Origin: JBHIBC01 sp046758905
GTDB taxonomy: Bacteria; Acidobacteriota; Polarisedimenticolia; Gp22-AA2
Reading direction: 5' to 3'
Length of the DNA stretch: 64,000 bases
NCBI GenBank assembly: GCA_046758905.1
Contig: JBHIBC010000006.1
Location: 7,150 to 71,149, forward strand
Of this stretch, positions 61,979 through 64,000 are shown piece by piece. How positions within the stretch are numbered: position 1 is the first letter of the stretch; each line of letters starts with the position of its first letter. Both the position numbers and the translations under genes were made by a program. Under the pieces are notes generated by a model that was given only the letters and a program-made list of their open reading frames with translations, did no database searches and had not been told where the DNA came from.

Positions 61979-63754
61979 ATGACGGCAGCGAAGAACGGAA
62001 CGGTGTGCGCCTGGGTGGACGAGTGCGCGCGGCTGTGCGAGCCCGGATCGATCGTCTGGTGCGACGGCTCGGAGGAGGAGAAGGAGCGGTTCACGCGCCG
62101 GGCCCTCGAGGCCGGCGAGCTGATCGCGCTCAACCACGACAGGCTCCCCGGATGCTACCTGCACCGCAGCGCCCCCAACGACGTCGCCCGGACCGAGAAG
62201 CTCACGTTCATCTGCTCCCCCGACGCCGGCGACGCCGGGCCCACCAACAACTGGATGGCCCCGGCGGAGGCCTACGCCCGCCTCGGCGCGATCTTCAAGG
62301 GGTCCATGAGGGACCGCACGATGTACGTCGTCCCGTTCCTGATGGGCCCGTCCGCCTCGCCCTTCAGCAAGGTCGGGGTGCAGATCACCGACAGCCTGTA
62401 CGTCGCGCTCAACCTCGGCATCATGACCCGCATGGGCACGGTGGCCCTCGAGCAGCTCGGCTCCTCGGAGGACTTCACCCGCGGGCTGCACTGCCGCGCC
62501 GACCTGAACGAGAACCGCCGCTTCATCTGCCACTTCCCGCAGGACAACACCATCTGGAGCGTCGGCTCCGGGTACGGCGGCAACGCACTGCTGTCGAAGA
62601 AGTGCCTGGCGCTGCGCCTGGCCAGCGCCTACGGCCGCAAGGAGGGCTGGCTGGCGGAGCACATGCTGATCGTCGGGGTCGAGGATCCCGGCGGCGATGT
62701 CACTTACATCGCCGGGGCCTTCCCGAGCGCCTGCGGCAAGACCAACCTGGCGATGCTCGTCCCGCCGGCGCGCTTCGAGGGCTGGAAGGTATGGACCGTC
62801 GGCGACGACATCGCCTGGATCCGCCCCGGCGAGGACGGGCGGTTGTACGCCGTCAATCCGGAGGCCGGGCTCTTCGGGGTCGCCCCCGGCACCAGCCTGC
62901 GCTCCAACCCCAACGCCGTGGCGATGCTCAACCGCGACACCATCTTCACCAACGTGGCGCAGAAGAAGGACGGCACCGTCTGGTGGGAGGGGCTCGAGGA
63001 TCCGCCCGACGAGTGCATCGACTGGCGGGGACGCCGCTGGACCCCGGCGAGCCCCGAGAAGGCCGCGCATCCCAACAGCCGCTTCACGGTCTCGATCCGC
63101 CAGTGTCCCAGCTACTCCGAGGAGTGGAACAACCCCCGGGGGGTGCCGCTGAGCGCCATCCTGTTCGGCGCGCGCCGGGGCTCGGTCGTCCCGCTGGTCT
63201 ACGAGTCGTTCAACTGGCAACACGGGACCTACCTGGGCGCCACGATGGCCTCCGAGACCACGGCCGCCGCCACCGGCAAGGTGGGGGTGCTGCGCCGCGA
63301 CCCGTTTGCGATGCTCCCCTTCTGCGGCTACAACATGGCCGACTATTTCCGCCACTGGCTGGAGCTGGGGGCGCGCCTCGCGCACCCGCCCCGGATCTAC
63401 CGCGTCAACTGGTTCCGCAGGGACGAGGGCGGGCGCTTCCTGTGGCCCGGCTTCGGGGAGAACATCCGCGTCCTGCAGTGGATCATCGCCCGCTGTCGGG
63501 GCGAGGGGCCGGCATCCGAGACCCCGATCGGCTGCGTGCCGCCGCCCGGCGCCGTCGAGGTCGGGGGGCTGGACCTCGCGGACGGCGCGATGAGCAGGCT
63601 GTTCGAGATCGACCACGACGGCTGGATGACGGCCCTCCGGAGCCAGACGGGGTTCTTCGACAGGTTCGGGGACCGGCTGCCGCGCGAGATGCGGCAGGAG
63701 CACGACGCCCTCGAGCGCCGCCTCACCTCGCCCCGGGTCGGGGTCGGAGGCTGA
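61979..63754 (+). CDS. pckG: Phosphoenolpyruvate carboxykinase (GTP)
   Basis: A 591-residue GTP-type enzyme interconverting oxaloacetate and phosphoenolpyruvate. The P-loop with the hallmark reactive Cys is AFPSACGKTNLAM (about 240-252), the metal/phosphate region includes GDDIAWI, and NPEAGLFGVAPGT and FNWQHGTYLGATMASE follow, as in the GTP family and unlike the ATP family. GGAGGG is nine bases before the ATG. The gene ends cleanly at 63754. With nifJ and tnaA it could move fermentation products into gluconeogenesis. Confidence 0.95.
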   Translation: MTAAKNGTVCAWVDECARLCEPGSIVWCDGSEEEKERFTRRALEAGELIALNHDRLPGCYLHRSAPNDVARTEKLTFICSPDAGDAGPTNNWMAPAEAYARLGAIFKGSMRDRTMYVVPFLMGPSASPFSKVGVQITDSLYVALNLGIMTRMGTVALEQLGSSEDFTRGLHCRADLNENRRFICHFPQDNTIWSVGSGYGGNALLSKKCLALRLASAYGRKEGWLAEHMLIVGVEDPGGDVTYIAGAFPSACGKTNLAMLVPPARFEGWKVWTVGDDIAWIRPGEDGRLYAVNPEAGLFGVAPGTSLRSNPNAVAMLNRDTIFTNVAQKKDGTVWWEGLEDPPDECIDWRGRRWTPASPEKAAHPNSRFTVSIRQCPSYSEEWNNPRGVPLSAILFGARRGSVVPLVYESFNWQHGTYLGATMASETTAAATGKVGVLRRDPFAMLPFCGYNMADYFRHWLELGARLAHPPRIYRVNWFRRDEGGRFLWPGFGENIRVLQWIIARCRGEGPASETPIGCVPPPGAVEVGGLDLADGAMSRLFEIDHDGWMTALRSQTGFFDRFGDRLPREMRQEHDALERRLTSPRVGVGG

Positions 63755-63911
63755 CCGGATCCCCGCCAGACCCGCAGCCGGCCGGCGCGCGCCGCGCGCC
63801 GGCGGCGCGGCTCGGGCGACGGGCGGAGCGCCCGTCCGGCGAGGGCCCCGGGGCGCCGCGGACGCCCTGCCCGGGACGCGAGCCTTCCCCCGGGGGCGAA
63901 AGCGCCCTACA

Positions 63912-64000
63912 ATGAGCACCACTGCCATGTGCCAGTATCGAAGCAGAGCCGCGGCCGCCGCGCGGCGCGGCGCCGTCCTGACGGGAGCCGTCCTAGCGCT
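63912..64000 (+). CDS. Possible start of an exported protein (cut by window edge)
   Basis: An open frame from ATG 63912 runs to the end of the window; 29 codons are visible. Basic residues (RSRAAAAARRG) are followed by a hydrophobic run (AVLTGAVLA), which resembles a signal peptide. A second ATG at 63926 is in a better position if TACAAT at 63908-63913 is a -10 box. No clear ribosome site exists, so this is tentative. The remaining 157 bases after the PEPCK gene show nothing recognisable. Confidence 0.3.
   Translation, partial: MSTTAMCQYRSRAAAAARRGAVLTGAVLA

Noticed and set aside
61960..61990. GGTTCGAACC resembling a tRNA T-arm just before the PEPCK gene
   Set aside because: It is a short palindrome beside the start codon with no acceptor, anticodon or D arms around it.
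1..64000. CRISPR arrays, insertion sequences, rRNA or tRNA genes, prophage genes
   Set aside because: I saw no direct-repeat arrays, transposase motifs, terminal inverted repeats with transposase, or RNA gene sequences anywhere in the window.

Overview
A GC-rich (roughly 70 %), gene-dense bacterial window with heavy use of GTG and TTG starts and 1-20 base gene overlaps. Outer-membrane barrel, lipoprotein and periplasmic multiheme proteins indicate a Gram-negative (diderm) cell. The mixture of alternative complex III, very large multiheme cytochromes, MopE-type Cys-rich repeats, matrixin proteases and pyruvate:ferredoxin oxidoreductase would fit Acidobacteriota or a related deep 'deltaproteobacterial-like' phylum. 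That placement is an inference; no rRNA or other marker is present.

Layout. 1-3.7 kb: catabolic operon (aldehyde dehydrogenase fragment, two enoyl-CoA hydratases, zinc alcohol dehydrogenase, amidohydrolase). 3.8-15.5 kb: mixed genes (PilZ protein with a degenerate receiver, secreted matrixin-type protease and partner, QueF, aldehyde dehydrogenase, diheme MauG/CcpA-like protein, small basic protein, hybrid histidine kinase). 15.7-26.6 kb, all on the minus strand: a permuted aconitase-type hydro-lyase, a sugar ABC importer (ATPase, two permeases, lipoprotein) and a MacAB-like exporter with two tandem permeases. 26.7-27.8 kb: radical SAM/SPASM protein.

28.0-55.5 kb, all on the plus strand: a respiratory electron-transfer island with 12 c-type cytochrome genes and 89 predicted haem c sites. 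It holds (a) an exported one-haem Cys-rich protein, a tetrahaem protein and a complete alternative complex III (ActABCDEF); (b) an NHL-propeller / tetrahaem / outer-membrane barrel / NHL-propeller / 12-haem / 9-haem set that looks like a porin-cytochrome conduit; (c) a tetrahaem cytochrome followed by two parallel Rieske / cytochrome b / 9-haem modules, one ending in a 13-haem protein fused to a b-type membrane domain (CbcL-like), the other in an 18-haem NapC/NrfH-like protein. In the second module cytochrome b has lost one haem-ligand His and the Glu of PEWY.

55.5-64 kb: tryptophanase (minus), divergent pyruvate:ferredoxin oxidoreductase plus a dihydroorotate-dehydrogenase-like partner, then GTP-dependent PEP carboxykinase. 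These could feed tryptophan and pyruvate carbon into reduced ferredoxin and gluconeogenesis.

The strongest unifying signal is regulatory: five near-consensus sigma-54 (-24/-12) promoters precede the cytochrome transcription units and nifJ, with a perfect CRP-type palindrome downstream of one. I infer a sigma-54-controlled regulon that moves electrons from the quinol pool, and perhaps from pyruvate oxidation, through multihaem proteins toward the cell surface. No terminal oxidase or reductase is encoded in the window.
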